Shown here piece after piece: positions 43,889 to 53,984 of a DNA stretch of 64,000 nucleotides. This DNA is from Splendidivirga corallicola (GTDB taxonomy: Bacteria; Bacteroidota; Bacteroidia; Cytophagales; Cyclobacteriaceae): positions 1-64,000 of the forward strand of contig JAUJEA010000018.1 in NCBI GenBank assembly GCA_030442035.1, given 5' to 3'. The first letter of the stretch is position 1. Each line of letters opens with the position of its first letter. The notes beneath the pieces are model-generated. The model saw only the letters and a list, made by a program, of their open reading frames with translations. It was not told where the DNA came from and ran no database searches. The position numbers were made by a program, and so were the translations under genes.

Positions 43889-44827
43889 TCAACGCTTGAA
43901 CAATCCTTTTATAAATCCAGCTCCGTAACCTATATGAATAGCAGGGTATGCAACCAAAGCACTGAGTTTTACTTTAAGAGATCCATTCGCTTTAAAAGAG
44001 AAAAAAACATCTCCCAATAAATATAACAGAAAAGGGCCCGCCCAAACCGGAATAATAACAGCCATCGGTAATGATATAAAGTAAAGTAACATACCAGCTG
44101 GTGCCAGGTGTCTTACTTTAATTTCCGAATTAACTTTTTTCAAAACTTTGGGTTTATACAAACCATATTGAAAATATTGCTTAAATAGACCTTTTAAAGT
44201 ATTTCTTGGATAGTACCATAGCTTTATTTCGGGATTCTGATAAATTTTTTTTCCTTTACTTTTTGCCCGGTAATGGAATTCATCATCTTGATTCCTTTTC
44301 AGTTGCTCATCAAAAAGACCTACTTCCTCGAAAATCTCTTTTTTCCAAGCCCCAAAAGTCACAGAATCCGTGTATCCTTCATAATCCAGGTTATGCACCT
44401 GGCTATTTCCAACACCAAATGGTGTGCAAATAACGTGAGCTACAGCCTGCTGAAAGGTAGCTTTATACGCTGTCCGGGTCGGTCCTCCCACAATATCAGC
44501 TTCTACTTTGTTGAAGGTCTCCAATATCTTCTCAAAGTAAGCTTCATCATATTTGGTGTGAACATCCAGTCTGACTATTATATCCCCTTTACACATTGGA
44601 ATAGCTTTGTTCAAAGCATAAGGCACTATTCTATGAGGATTATCCAATAATCGAATATTAGGATGTTCCTTCTGATATGATTCTATAATTTCTTTGGTTC
44701 TGTCAGTGGATCCGCCATCAACAATAAGGAGTTCTTTATCATAAGGTTTGGCATTGATAAAGAAGTTTAAGAGTCCCTCAATATACTCTTCTTCATTATA
44801 TGCCGGACAAACTATACTAAGCGTCAT
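43889..44827 (-). CDS. GT2 glycosyltransferase (ExoA-like)
   Basis: A 312-residue enzyme with an N-terminal GT-A fold (SIVCPAYNEEEYIEGLL, VDGGSTDRTKEII) and the acidic motif VRLDVHTKYD near 89-98. C-terminal membrane segments (about 245-285) anchor it. It resembles ExoA-type glycosyltransferases. It overlaps the deacetylase gene by 4 bp. Confidence 0.9.
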   Translation of the reverse strand: MTLSIVCPAYNEEEYIEGLLNFFINAKPYDKELLIVDGGSTDRTKEIIESYQKEHPNIRLLDNPHRIVPYALNKAIPMCKGDIIVRLDVHTKYDEAYFEKILETFNKVEADIVGGPTRTAYKATFQQAVAHVICTPFGVGNSQVHNLDYEGYTDSVTFGAWKKEIFEEVGLFDEQLKRNQDDEFHYRAKSKGKKIYQNPEIKLWYYPRNTLKGLFKQYFQYGLYKPKVLKKVNSEIKVRHLAPAGMLLYFISLPMAVIIPVWAGPFLLYLLGDVFFSFKANGSLKVKLSALVAYPAIHIGYGAGFIKGLFKR

Positions 44828-45624
44828 TTGATTAGTTTTTTTCTCAGACTAAGATAACTGTCACCTAAAACTTTCTTTACTACCTTCTTCAGGTTCCAAA
44901 AAAGAAATTGTTTTATGCGAAAGATTGCACTTCCTTTTACTATTTGTTCTGCTTTATTGCCTGAATCACCTCTTTTTATACTATATCGTCCCGTAATCAT
45001 ACAATCGCCAATATAATAGCAGGTATTTGTAGGTTCGGAAGTAAAGAGCACTTTATAACCGGCCTCCTGAGCAGATCTCGCTACTTCGTTTGAAAAAAAA
45101 CCTCCAGGTATGGAAGCTGTATTGACTTCTTCTCCAAGTATCTCTTCCAATATTACCTTGCTTTCCTTCCATTCGTTTAAAACTTGTTGATAAGTCAATG
45201 CTGAAATTCTCTCCGGATGCGAATGTGAATGCGAACCTATGATATGCCCTCTTTCAGCTAAAGATCTGATCTGATCTCCGTTCAAGAATCCCTTCTGACC
45301 AATAAACTTAGTTGAAATAAAGAAAACACCTTGTATAAGCTCTTTTTCCAATAATGGAGCAATTCTGGTAATAAAGCTCACTCCGCCATCATCAAAAGTA
45401 ATGAGTTGTATATCATGCGATTCAACCTGACCGTTTCTCAGGAAAGTCTTAAAAAATTCTCCTTGTCCTTTCAAGTTACCAGCGGCCTTAGACAGGTGAT
45501 CACAAAACGATGTTTCGTCCAATTTGTAGGAGTTAGGGCCATTGCCCATAAAGCCACTTTCTTCAAAGTTCCCTTCCGTAACTACATCATGATATAATAA
45601 AGATGTTATCTTCATGGATATCAA
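44824..45624 (-). CDS. Polysaccharide deacetylase-family protein
   Basis: A 266-residue NodB-fold enzyme. TFDDG is at 76-80 and the zinc-binding pair is in SHSHSH at 131-136, so the Asp-His-His triad is present. An internal ATG at 45613-45615 is an alternative start. It would remove acetyl groups from N-acetyl sugars in the polysaccharide. It overlaps the GT2 gene by 4 bp and follows the formyltransferase by 1 bp. Confidence 0.88.
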   Translation of the reverse strand: MISMKITSLLYHDVVTEGNFEESGFMGNGPNSYKLDETSFCDHLSKAAGNLKGQGEFFKTFLRNGQVESHDIQLITFDDGGVSFITRIAPLLEKELIQGVFFISTKFIGQKGFLNGDQIRSLAERGHIIGSHSHSHPERISALTYQQVLNEWKESKVILEEILGEEVNTASIPGGFFSNEVARSAQEAGYKVLFTSEPTNTCYYIGDCMITGRYSIKRGDSGNKAEQIVKGSAIFRIKQFLFWNLKKVVKKVLGDSYLSLRKKLIK

Positions 45625-45625
45625 A

Positions 45626-46417
45626 CTAATATTTCCCTTTATACCGCCATTTCCATCTTAAATAAGGAAATAATTGAGGCTGTCCCCAAACACCTGACTT
45701 TCTGTTTTTATCAACCTCTACAGATTTGGCCTTTCCTTCAAACACTTCCAGGATCTTTTTCTTTATAGCTCCGAGATTGTCAAACACCACCCGATTTTGA
45801 ATTTCAATATGAGATTCTTTCATTGGATCATAATCATAGGAAAAATAGCCGTAGACGGGACCAGTATCAATTCCTTTATCGATCCGAAGCATTGTCATGC
45901 CAACCCTTTCATAATCATTATTGACAATCGCCCAGAAACATCCGTGAGCATTGCGATATTCCGGACAAATCCCCGGATGAAAGACATAAGTTCCAAATTT
46001 TGGTATATCAAAAACCGCTTGTTTCAATAGAAATTTACATCTGGCGATCGTAAAATCCGGAGACTTATCTTCTATGAATTTTCTTGCTTCCTCAGCATTG
46101 GGTGTTTCCACCTCAATCCTTGGCACATCTTCAATGGAGTTTTCTTTGAACCTGTTGGTTAATTCATTGAGTAGCTTTTTATCTTTTTCACTATCTCTGG
46201 CAGCTTTAAAAAATTTGTAGTAAACGCGAAAAAGCAAAACATCAATTAATCCAAATATACCGCTGCGTTTCAATTCTTTTTTTATTCTGGTCCGCTTGCG
46301 ACTTGGATCTTCATTGATTACAACAATACCCGCAAGCTCCGAAAACGAATTCAGCCAATGCCCTATTCCATAATAGGAAAGATGAGCTTCTTTATGGCAA
46401 ATCAAAACTGTTTTCAT
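45626..46417 (-). CDS. Formyltransferase-family protein (sugar N-formyltransferase-like)
   Basis: A 263-residue enzyme of the methionyl-tRNA formyltransferase superfamily. The catalytic core is FHPGICPEYRNAHGCFWAI (146-164), with His147, and RIDKGIDTGPVYG (178-190), with Asp184. In classical members the residue two before His is Asn; here it is Val145, so the Asn-His-Asp triad is incomplete. It is likely to formylate an amino sugar using N10-formyltetrahydrofolate, given the nearby aminotransferases, but altered chemistry is possible. Confidence 0.85.
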   Translation of the reverse strand: MKTVLICHKEAHLSYYGIGHWLNSFSELAGIVVINEDPSRKRTRIKKELKRSGIFGLIDVLLFRVYYKFFKAARDSEKDKKLLNELTNRFKENSIEDVPRIEVETPNAEEARKFIEDKSPDFTIARCKFLLKQAVFDIPKFGTYVFHPGICPEYRNAHGCFWAIVNNDYERVGMTMLRIDKGIDTGPVYGYFSYDYDPMKESHIEIQNRVVFDNLGAIKKKILEVFEGKAKSVEVDKNRKSGVWGQPQLFPYLRWKWRYKGKY

Positions 46418-46456
46418 GGATGCTTGCTTTTTATCTTACTATCAGAAGCAATTCTA

Positions 46457-47737
46457 TTATAATTCAGAATAAAAATGTTTTAGCTTGCCGGATGAGGACC
46501 TGTCGATCTGGTCCACGTATTTAATATCTAGCTTGAGGTCTGGTTCAAGGTAGGTTTCCATAATTTGATGCATCTCCTTCTCTTCCTTTTTTGTTAGCTT
46601 ACCGGAAGAAACAATTTCAAAAACAAAATAATCAAGTTTTACCTGTCGAATAATGAATTCCTTCAAGCGACCGGAAGATTCCAATATATTTCGAAAAACA
46701 TAATAGAAGGTAAGTCCAGCCGCAATTTTTCCGGAAGGCAGTTTGATAAAATCGTTCACTCTTCCGTTAATGTTTGTAATAACCTTCCTGCCATTTTTAA
46801 TATCAAAATCAACAGAGTCACCAATCTTGTACCTAACAATAGGAAAGGCCTTATTAAAAAGAGACGTGCACAACAAACTGGTACTTCCGTTCGGTTCCTG
46901 ATAATTCTCAAAAAAGGTTATTTCATCGGAGCATACCATATTACCGTCAGGATACTCAAAGGCCATCACGCTCAGTTCCGAAGCCCCATACTCAACAACC
47001 GCTCTCACTCCAAAAGCTTTGGAAATGACTTCTTTATCTTCCTTTGTACATACTTCTGAAGTAATAATACATACTTTCAAAGTTGGGCATATCTCTTTCA
47101 TCACGATGCCTCTTTCCAGAAGAAATCTGGCAAAATATACTACAGAGCTGGTATAACCATAGATATATTCTATAGGTTTCTTTTTGAAAATGTTTAGAAA
47201 ACGCTTTAAAACATAATTAGATAAATCAAAAACCGTGAACCTGATTCTATTGGATAGCCAATCCTTTACTTTTTCCTGAATGAATCCTTTTCCATCAAGG
47301 GGTATTCCATAGAAACGAGCCTGCAGCGAATTTAAATCAACATCATATAACCCAAATCTTTGTTTGATCAATGCCCAGGACAGTGCATGACTGAATTTGT
47401 CTTTAGCAAAGAAAAATGGATGACCGGAAGAACCCGATGTATTGGACAGATAGATGTTTTTTCGATTATAACCTTCAGACAATAGCTCTTCGATAGGTTT
47501 TTGAAGGTCGCTTTTTTGCATAATGGGCACTTCCTCCCATTTATCGTAAACTTTATTTCCAACTATTTGTCTGTAGGCCGGATTATTTTTCAAATGATGT
47601 TGGAATATTTCCCATTTTTTCTCCTCCTGCCAGGTATACAATGCTTTTGGATCTTTGCTGGAAATTTCACTTAAGACTTGCTCAGCTTCATCAATTGGAT
47701 AGCCCTGGAATTTTAACGTTGATTCAAATAGCTTCAT
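46457..47737 (-). CDS. PaaK-like adenylating enzyme (1)
   Basis: A 426-residue protein from the ATG at 47735-47737, chosen over a start 16 residues upstream because it fits the typical family start (MKLFESTLKFQGYP). The AMP-binding loop is TSGSSGHPFFF (about 100-110), then YGYTSSVVYFARFL and VVEYGASE. It resembles the phenylacetate-CoA ligase / coenzyme F390 synthetase family often found in capsule loci (CapK-like). Substrate unknown; it probably activates a carboxylic acid for attachment to the glycan. Confidence 0.85.
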   Translation of the reverse strand: MKLFESTLKFQGYPIDEAEQVLSEISSKDPKALYTWQEEKKWEIFQHHLKNNPAYRQIVGNKVYDKWEEVPIMQKSDLQKPIEELLSEGYNRKNIYLSNTSGSSGHPFFFAKDKFSHALSWALIKQRFGLYDVDLNSLQARFYGIPLDGKGFIQEKVKDWLSNRIRFTVFDLSNYVLKRFLNIFKKKPIEYIYGYTSSVVYFARFLLERGIVMKEICPTLKVCIITSEVCTKEDKEVISKAFGVRAVVEYGASELSVMAFEYPDGNMVCSDEITFFENYQEPNGSTSLLCTSLFNKAFPIVRYKIGDSVDFDIKNGRKVITNINGRVNDFIKLPSGKIAAGLTFYYVFRNILESSGRLKEFIIRQVKLDYFVFEIVSSGKLTKKEEKEMHQIMETYLEPDLKLDIKYVDQIDRSSSGKLKHFYSEL

Positions 47738-47792
47738 GCTCAATTTTAAAAACCTGAAAATAATCCAAGCGGTATTGATATGCAATTTTCCC

Positions 47793-48815
47793 TCAAGATA
47801 CGCCCTTTATTTCATGTAACAATTCTCCCCATTTTTTCCTTATTTCAGACCAATCATAAGTGTGGGCCTTGCTGATGGCATTCTTTGATAATTTTTCTGC
47901 CAGTGAGGGATCATCCAATAATTTTCTTATATGTCCAGCCATGGCTCCTACATCATCCGGATCCAAAAGCATACCATCGGTTTCGTGCTCAATGAGGTAT
48001 GAGAGTCCACCGGGATTTGTTGATACGATCGGAAACCCAAGACACATTGCTTCAATGACACTAACAGGCAGATTGTCAAAATTAGTTGTATTGATAAAAA
48101 TATCGTAATCCTTTGATATGGCAATCCATTCCTCTTTGCTAAGTTTACCGGTAATTTTTAATCTGGAGTCCACTTTTAGTTCTCTGGCCAGATTTAATGT
48201 ATCCTCCAGGCTACCATCTTTATCCGGACCAACCATACATAATTCGACATCTTTATAATCCTTGCTAAGTTCGAAAAGCACCTTTACTGCCATCGTTGGA
48301 TTATAAATTTTATGAAAGGATCTCACATATAATAACCTTGGTCTTAACGTTGTCCTTTTAAAACCGGGATAATTTTTAGTCTCAATATAATTAGGGATGT
48401 ACTTTACCTCATAACCGGAATCCCTGAATTCTTTTTCCAGGTAATGCGAAGGCGATGCATTAACATATGCATTGCTGAAAACCTGTCGGGAAAGTCGAGG
48501 TGTTTGTTTCAAACGATTTGGTAATCCTCCTCCATGAAGAATAGGCACATAGGGTATTCCAAATCTTTTGGCTAATAAAGCAGATACCAATGTGTAGTAG
48601 AAATTACTGGTACTGTAGGTATCTATCAGAATTGCTGAAAGTTTTCCTCTGAATTTTATAATTGTTTGTATGGCATCCCAAAAACGAAGTACCTTATTTT
48701 TCTTATCCGATATTAATATTACAGAAAAATCTTCTTGAAGTTTGGGGCCTAACGTATCAATGGTGGTAGGTGTGAAACCATGAATGCTAAGTTTGTTCCC
48801 TATGTACAGAATCAT
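47793..48815 (-). CDS. GT4-family glycosyltransferase
   Basis: A 340-residue enzyme with a GT-B fold. The N-terminus is YIGNKLSIHGFTPTTIDTLG, and the C-terminal donor-binding domain shows LLYVRSFHKIYNP, VELCMVGPDKDG and the EX7E-like SVIEAMCLGFPIVSTNPGG (about 265-285). It overlaps the O-antigen-ligase-like gene by 29 bp. Confidence 0.9.
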   Translation of the reverse strand: MILYIGNKLSIHGFTPTTIDTLGPKLQEDFSVILISDKKNKVLRFWDAIQTIIKFRGKLSAILIDTYSTSNFYYTLVSALLAKRFGIPYVPILHGGGLPNRLKQTPRLSRQVFSNAYVNASPSHYLEKEFRDSGYEVKYIPNYIETKNYPGFKRTTLRPRLLYVRSFHKIYNPTMAVKVLFELSKDYKDVELCMVGPDKDGSLEDTLNLARELKVDSRLKITGKLSKEEWIAISKDYDIFINTTNFDNLPVSVIEAMCLGFPIVSTNPGGLSYLIEHETDGMLLDPDDVGAMAGHIRKLLDDPSLAEKLSKNAISKAHTYDWSEIRKKWGELLHEIKGVS

Positions 48816-50142
48816 CTTTGGAAGGAATTACGCTAATAAAAATCAATCCATACATAAAACCAGGCATGGAAAGCCGCATAGCGGCATGTAACATTGTCAT
48901 CAAGCCTAAAACAGCAAAAGCCACGACATAGGGTTTTGATTGCTCATTTGACCAAAAATAATGAGCCACAGGACTGAATAATAAGATTAATAGTGCCATT
49001 AGCCCATAAAGCCCATGTTCCGCAAGCAATCTGGAAAATTCGGTATGAGAGGCTCGGAAGTGAATATTCCTTTCTTCTCTATATTTCTTACCCATTCCTA
49101 GTCCGGCTCCCAGCACAGGATATTCCTGAAAAGCTTTAAGCTCTGAAAGTATGATGGTTAATCTACCTGTTGTTATATCTCTTTTTTTGAATGGATTACT
49201 GGATTCATTTGCATAACGTTTTTGAAGAAATCCCCCTGTAACATTATTCGTATAATCCCAGGCAAAAAAACCAGCAATACCAATGAAAAAACTTGTAACG
49301 ATGATTTGCCTTACCAATCTTCCGTCGTTACTGACAATGGCGTACACGATAAGTGAGAGAGCAAGCGCTACGATGGCAGTCACAACTCCTCCCCTTGAAA
49401 ATGTTAACAATCCTCTAAAACTGAAATAGGCAAATAAGGCAATGTCAAGTAATCGGTAGCCTGTAATCTGGAATTTCAGGAAGATAGCGAACCCCATAAT
49501 AAAAATTCCCAATCCCAATATTGTAGATACCTGATTAGCACCAAAACCACCTGATAACTTTGCACTTGAATTAAGTGTAAACTCAATTTCCGCTATCTCC
49601 GGGGTTTTAAAGAATAAAACGATCCCAAGTGAAAAGACAGGTAAAAGAATAAAATAGAGTATTTTATTTACCTGTTCTTTAGTAAAAGTCCTTCGGTAAA
49701 AATAAAGAGCTGAAAAAATCAGGGAAAGAGGACCCGATATATTGAAAAGCATATCCTTCCTAGCTTCACCAAAAGATTCAAATTCCACTACAGTGGTGGC
49801 CGGAAGTAGTAATAGAAAAAATAAAAGGAATTTCCTGGGTAATCGGAATGCTCTATGCTCAAAAATCAATCCGCAAAGCAGAAAAATAATGATACCATAC
49901 TTTCCACTTTCATAGGACAAACTGCCTCCGTTCATCCTCAAAACAATTTCCAGTCCCATCCAGTAGGCGGCATAATAGGCGGCTTCATTGTTTTCGTTAC
50001 CACTGCGAATTATATGAATTACCCCTATTCCCAAGATGGCAGTGCCCCATACCAAACCAACAGTTGACGATTGCACAGATAAATATGCTAATACCGCATG
50101 TGCAATAAAAAAAAATATATTATGTGCTTGTTTCTCAAACAT
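48787..50142 (-). CDS. O-antigen ligase/polymerase (Wzy/WaaL) family protein
   Basis: A 451-residue inner-membrane protein with about ten to eleven hydrophobic segments. A large periplasmic loop (about 310-370) carries the family motif region PVLGAGLGMGKKYREERNIHFRASHTEFSRLLAEHG (in pieces), with the typical H-T/N-E near 365. It either polymerises repeat units or ligates glycan to a lipid/protein. It is the only such protein in the window. Confidence 0.85.
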   Translation of the reverse strand: MFEKQAHNIFFFIAHAVLAYLSVQSSTVGLVWGTAILGIGVIHIIRSGNENNEAAYYAAYWMGLEIVLRMNGGSLSYESGKYGIIIFLLCGLIFEHRAFRLPRKFLLFFLLLLPATTVVEFESFGEARKDMLFNISGPLSLIFSALYFYRRTFTKEQVNKILYFILLPVFSLGIVLFFKTPEIAEIEFTLNSSAKLSGGFGANQVSTILGLGIFIMGFAIFLKFQITGYRLLDIALFAYFSFRGLLTFSRGGVVTAIVALALSLIVYAIVSNDGRLVRQIIVTSFFIGIAGFFAWDYTNNVTGGFLQKRYANESSNPFKKRDITTGRLTIILSELKAFQEYPVLGAGLGMGKKYREERNIHFRASHTEFSRLLAEHGLYGLMALLILLFSPVAHYFWSNEQSKPYVVAFAVLGLMTMLHAAMRLSMPGFMYGLIFISVIPSKDDSVHREQT

Positions 50143-50243
50143 TTTTAGTCAAACCTGAGGCTTGTTTTGGTTAGGTCAGGTTACTTGATAAAATAAAGCT
50201 CTAAATTACTAAAAAATGTTATTACGAATGTGAATTTTTCGCA

Positions 50244-51395
50244 TCAAGTAAGTTTTAACAGATCTTTACTGATTCTGTTATTATAATATTCATAGGTGAA
50301 CTTCTCGGTTATTTTATTCACCTGATCTGACATCTCCTTTAATTTCCCTTTATTCTTAATAAGCATGCTTAAACTTAGCTCAATTTCTTCGGCATTAATA
50401 TTTTGAAGGAGTATGCCATTTTTGTTATGCATGATGTATTGACCAATACATGATAAATCTGAGACGATTGGAACACAACCAAAGGCTGCGGATTCTGCCA
50501 GTACTTTTGGAAAACCTTCTGACAGGGATGGTAAACAAAAGATATGGGCTTTAGCATATATTTCGTTTAACGCATCTCTTTTCAACGCACCGGTAAATTC
50601 ATAGGAAATGGATAGTAAATCCTTTGCCATTTCTTCAAAGTATGCCTTTCTTGCCCCACCTCCAACGAAATAGACATGTTCTAAATCATCTTCAGGTCCA
50701 AATTTGCTTAAGGCCTGAAGTAAAAGGTCAAAACCCTTTAAGACTTCAATCCTGCCAACAAATACCAGCGTTAATTTGCCCTCAAAAGATTTCTGCATAG
50801 CAATGTTTTTTGCTACTGATAATTCTTTTTCCGTAAAAGTGGGATTTTCAAAAGTGAGTAAATGTTCCGCCTGATTCTTCCATTTTCCATTAATGGTACC
50901 AATTGTATTTTTCGCTTTCTTTAATATTTCTCTTTGGACCCTGTAAGAAAGAGGAGGTTTTGGGTGATCCCAATTGCCGGCATATTTATACCAAAAGATT
51001 GGTTTTTTATAAAAAAAGGAGATGATCAAAGAAAACAAGGCCGGAATTGATGGTCCTCTGGAATGTATCACATGGTGCTTTTTAATTTGGCTCAGGACAA
51101 CCAGGAAATAACCAGGGACACGAAACAATATTTTTATTTTTTCCAAAATACCACTACCACCAATATTCGGAAGGAATACAAAATTCACAGAGGCTTTCTC
51201 GATCTTAACCGCACCGTTTTGTATGTCTGCATTCGAATGTCTGAATCCAATCCAGGTGATCCTGTTAAAAATTGGATAAAAGTTTTCTATTTCTCTTACC
51301 ACCGGTTCAAGGGCCAAATTGCCTTGTTCAGTTTTCCACATTGGTGTATCCGAGACAATTAAAAGGTCAGGCTTTTTTGGTATATTTTTAGGCAT
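50244..51395 (-). CDS. GT4-family glycosyltransferase
   Basis: A 383-residue enzyme with a GT-B fold. It opens with LLIVSDTPMWKTEQGNL, and the C-terminal part has LTLVFVGRIEVLKGFDLLLQAL and LPSLSEGFPKVLAESAAFGC (about 297-316, EX7E-type). It overlaps the upstream GT4 gene by 37 bp, so the two are co-translated. Confidence 0.88.
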   Translation of the reverse strand: MPKNIPKKPDLLIVSDTPMWKTEQGNLALEPVVREIENFYPIFNRITWIGFRHSNADIQNGAVKIEKASVNFVFLPNIGGSGILEKIKILFRVPGYFLVVLSQIKKHHVIHSRGPSIPALFSLIISFFYKKPIFWYKYAGNWDHPKPPLSYRVQREILKKAKNTIGTINGKWKNQAEHLLTFENPTFTEKELSVAKNIAMQKSFEGKLTLVFVGRIEVLKGFDLLLQALSKFGPEDDLEHVYFVGGGARKAYFEEMAKDLLSISYEFTGALKRDALNEIYAKAHIFCLPSLSEGFPKVLAESAAFGCVPIVSDLSCIGQYIMHNKNGILLQNINAEEIELSLSMLIKNKGKLKEMSDQVNKITEKFTYEYYNNRISKDLLKLT

Positions 51396-52417
51396 TGATT
51401 GTAGTAGTTCTCCTCTGAAAAGTATTTTTCAAACACAGTGTTGATCAAATCTTTATCTGCTCTTTGGCTAAGCTTTTTGATTCTATCAACCCACTGGTCA
51501 ACATCGAATGCATCCAGGATAAAATCAGGTAAATCCTGATCGATCTGACTTACAACCTCACCGGTTCGATAGGTAACAAAAGGTAGACTTTGCCCTAGAT
51601 ATTCAATCAAAACTAATGGACCGGTCTCCGACTTTGCGGTATGTAAAGCCAAATCATATAATGGCAACTTTCTTTGGATGTCAGTACAATGGTGAATAAA
51701 GTTGATCTTATTGGAAATACCTGTTTCAGCAATTATTTTATTCAATTCCAGTAGATAGTTGTGATCCACTATTTGTCCATAGATATCCAGTGTTACTTCC
51801 ATTTCACGGGAAAGGGCCATTAAGACCTCCAAGGCAAAACTTAAATGCTTCTCCTTTCTAATGTTGGAAACCACAACAAGCTTCAGTCCATCTTGCTCAA
51901 GTCTTTGGTTTTCATTCCCTTGCTGCTTCCTAACGATGTTGGCTAAATGAAACACCTTATTGTTATTGATCATCACATTTTTCACCGCCCAATCACACAA
52001 TTGTTTGCTGACACCCATATATACCGAAGCATGCATGGCTCTTTTAAGCATGGTGTCAAAGGAGGTATCGATATTGATTCGGCCAAAATGGTCATGAAAG
52101 ATGAGTTTGCTTTTGAAAGGGAAAATCAATCTTGCCAACCAAGCATATTTGAGATTATGCCTCATGTGCACATGAACTATGTCGTGTTTTCTAGCAATAC
52201 GGCTAAATCTAAGCATACTTAGCAAATTGAATTTCCAACCTCTTTTCAAATTGACTTTAACAACGCCTGACCCAAGTTGTTCTTGTAAATTACCAGGTCT
52301 GGTCAAGGTCATGGCTGTCACATGATGCCCATACTTATTCAAGATGTTGGAAAGGTCTACCATCACCCTTTCTGCTCCGCCTGCATTTAATTCATCAATG
52401 ACCTGCAATATTCTCAT
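51359..52417 (-). CDS. GT4-family glycosyltransferase
   Basis: A 352-residue enzyme with the typical start RILQVIDELNAGGAERVMVDL and a donor site with VVVSNIRKEKHL and TGPLVLIEYLGQSLPFVTYRTGE (about 279-301 in pieces). Its 3' end overlaps the next gene. Confidence 0.9.
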   Translation of the reverse strand: MRILQVIDELNAGGAERVMVDLSNILNKYGHHVTAMTLTRPGNLQEQLGSGVVKVNLKRGWKFNLLSMLRFSRIARKHDIVHVHMRHNLKYAWLARLIFPFKSKLIFHDHFGRINIDTSFDTMLKRAMHASVYMGVSKQLCDWAVKNVMINNNKVFHLANIVRKQQGNENQRLEQDGLKLVVVSNIRKEKHLSFALEVLMALSREMEVTLDIYGQIVDHNYLLELNKIIAETGISNKINFIHHCTDIQRKLPLYDLALHTAKSETGPLVLIEYLGQSLPFVTYRTGEVVSQIDQDLPDFILDAFDVDQWVDRIKKLSQRADKDLINTVFEKYFSEENYYNQCLKIYQKSLTF

Positions 52418-52512
52418 GCATTCAAGATTTGTTGGTCACAGAAAATGTCATGTTCATTCTAATCATGCTGTCGTATGTCTTCTTAATATGCTCTGGCATA
52501 GCCCTTTCGTGA

Positions 52513-53877
52513 CTATTTCCTTGGATCGAGTGATTCAATTCTATCACCTTCCTTGATCATCACAGATGATAGCTTCCAAGACTTCATAACCTGAATGAAT
52601 ACTATCGGTAAAATTAAGATGCTTAGAAGTGCTCCAAAAAAAAGCATGATGCGATTTCTTTTGAATTTATACGGAATGATAGAAGGAGGCACAGAATTCA
52701 TCAGTGAAAGTATGGCTAATCTTTTTCCAAAATATTTTCTGAATAAAAAAAGAACACTCGGAATTGGCCTCGGAGCAAATAACTTTTTTGGCCGGAATCC
52801 ATCCCAACTTCCCATCTGACGAAGTCCTCCTACCGGGACCTTTAAGTGTATTCTTTTTGCATAAGGATGTGAAATGCTCAAATACCCTGCTAAATAGGCA
52901 CGCATCCCGAACTCGCCATCACCCATTCTCTGTCCATCGTATTGTCTATCAAACAGGCCCACCTTTTCAAAAACTTCTCTTTTGATCAATGCATTTCCGG
53001 AATCAAATTGATCAGCCCATCTGAAATAGCTATAATTCTCAGGAATAGCAGCCCCTACTGTGGACAATGAAACCCCTGCTGAAATGTCGGCTTTGAAATA
53101 TTCCAGGGCTTTAAGGTGTTCAGTTACCCAATCAGGATCAATTCTCGAATCGTCATCAAACATTAATATGTAATCCCCTTCTGACATTTGAATAGCTCTA
53201 TTTCTAGCCAACCATTGTCCCTTTTGATCCTGAAAAATGAGCTTTAACGGTAATTGATCAAATTGATCGTAAAATGCCTTATCCGGATCATCAGTTTGAT
53301 CGATTACAATTATTTCCAGTGGTTTAATTTCCTGCTTACCTAAATCTTCAATAGCATCCTTTAGATAGGAATATCTGTTCAATGTTGGAAGTATTACACT
53401 GACTGTTGGTTTTTCAGTTACAATCTCTGCTTTGTAATTATTATATCCTCTATGCTCTTCATGTACCTGGTAAATGTTTTCGCGTTTAACATTAAGCGCT
53501 TTAAAAAAACCAACAATTTCTTTTATGGGATTTTTGAATGAGAAAATTCTCATAACAAGAATATAAATCAACCAAGCTGGATTAAAGTATTTTTTTACAA
53601 ATTTATAATTGTCATAAACAGATGGTTTCCGATCGCTATTAGCAAGTGATAAACCACCATCATGCATTAAAATACCTTTTTGCCAAGCCTGGAAAGCTGC
53701 GTCCCATAAACTTGCTTCATCACAGGAATAACTAGTATCATAGGTTATCAAATCCTGATGGTGACTGTCCAGTTTTCTATAATCCACCCAATAAGGTGTT
53801 TCTCCAAAATTGGGTGCTCTATTAAAGTACCATGTGGGCCTTATATATTTATAGAAAGAAAAATTGTTAAGAAGCAT
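52513..53877 (-). CDS. GT2 glycosyltransferase with N-terminal extension
   Basis: A 454-residue protein. Residues 1-155 are an extension with no recognised fold (FNRAPNFGETPYWVDYRKL), containing one hydrophobic patch. The GT2 domain starts at VSVILPTLNRYSYL (about 162), with MFDDDSRIDPDWV near 242-254 (D-D-D) and a C-terminal TM helix (about 415-437). The extension may direct it to a protein partner or be a second domain. Confidence 0.85.
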   Translation of the reverse strand: MLLNNFSFYKYIRPTWYFNRAPNFGETPYWVDYRKLDSHHQDLITYDTSYSCDEASLWDAAFQAWQKGILMHDGGLSLANSDRKPSVYDNYKFVKKYFNPAWLIYILVMRIFSFKNPIKEIVGFFKALNVKRENIYQVHEEHRGYNNYKAEIVTEKPTVSVILPTLNRYSYLKDAIEDLGKQEIKPLEIIVIDQTDDPDKAFYDQFDQLPLKLIFQDQKGQWLARNRAIQMSEGDYILMFDDDSRIDPDWVTEHLKALEYFKADISAGVSLSTVGAAIPENYSYFRWADQFDSGNALIKREVFEKVGLFDRQYDGQRMGDGEFGMRAYLAGYLSISHPYAKRIHLKVPVGGLRQMGSWDGFRPKKLFAPRPIPSVLFLFRKYFGKRLAILSLMNSVPPSIIPYKFKRNRIMLFFGALLSILILPIVFIQVMKSWKLSSVMIKEGDRIESLDPRK

Positions 53878-53984
53878 AAAAAAGCGGCTTAGCCTTAATT
53901 AAAGATCTTGGGATCGCAAGGTCGGTAAAAATATTATATTAAAATCTTTATAAAAAATGATCAAATATAAATGTAAGAATAAAC

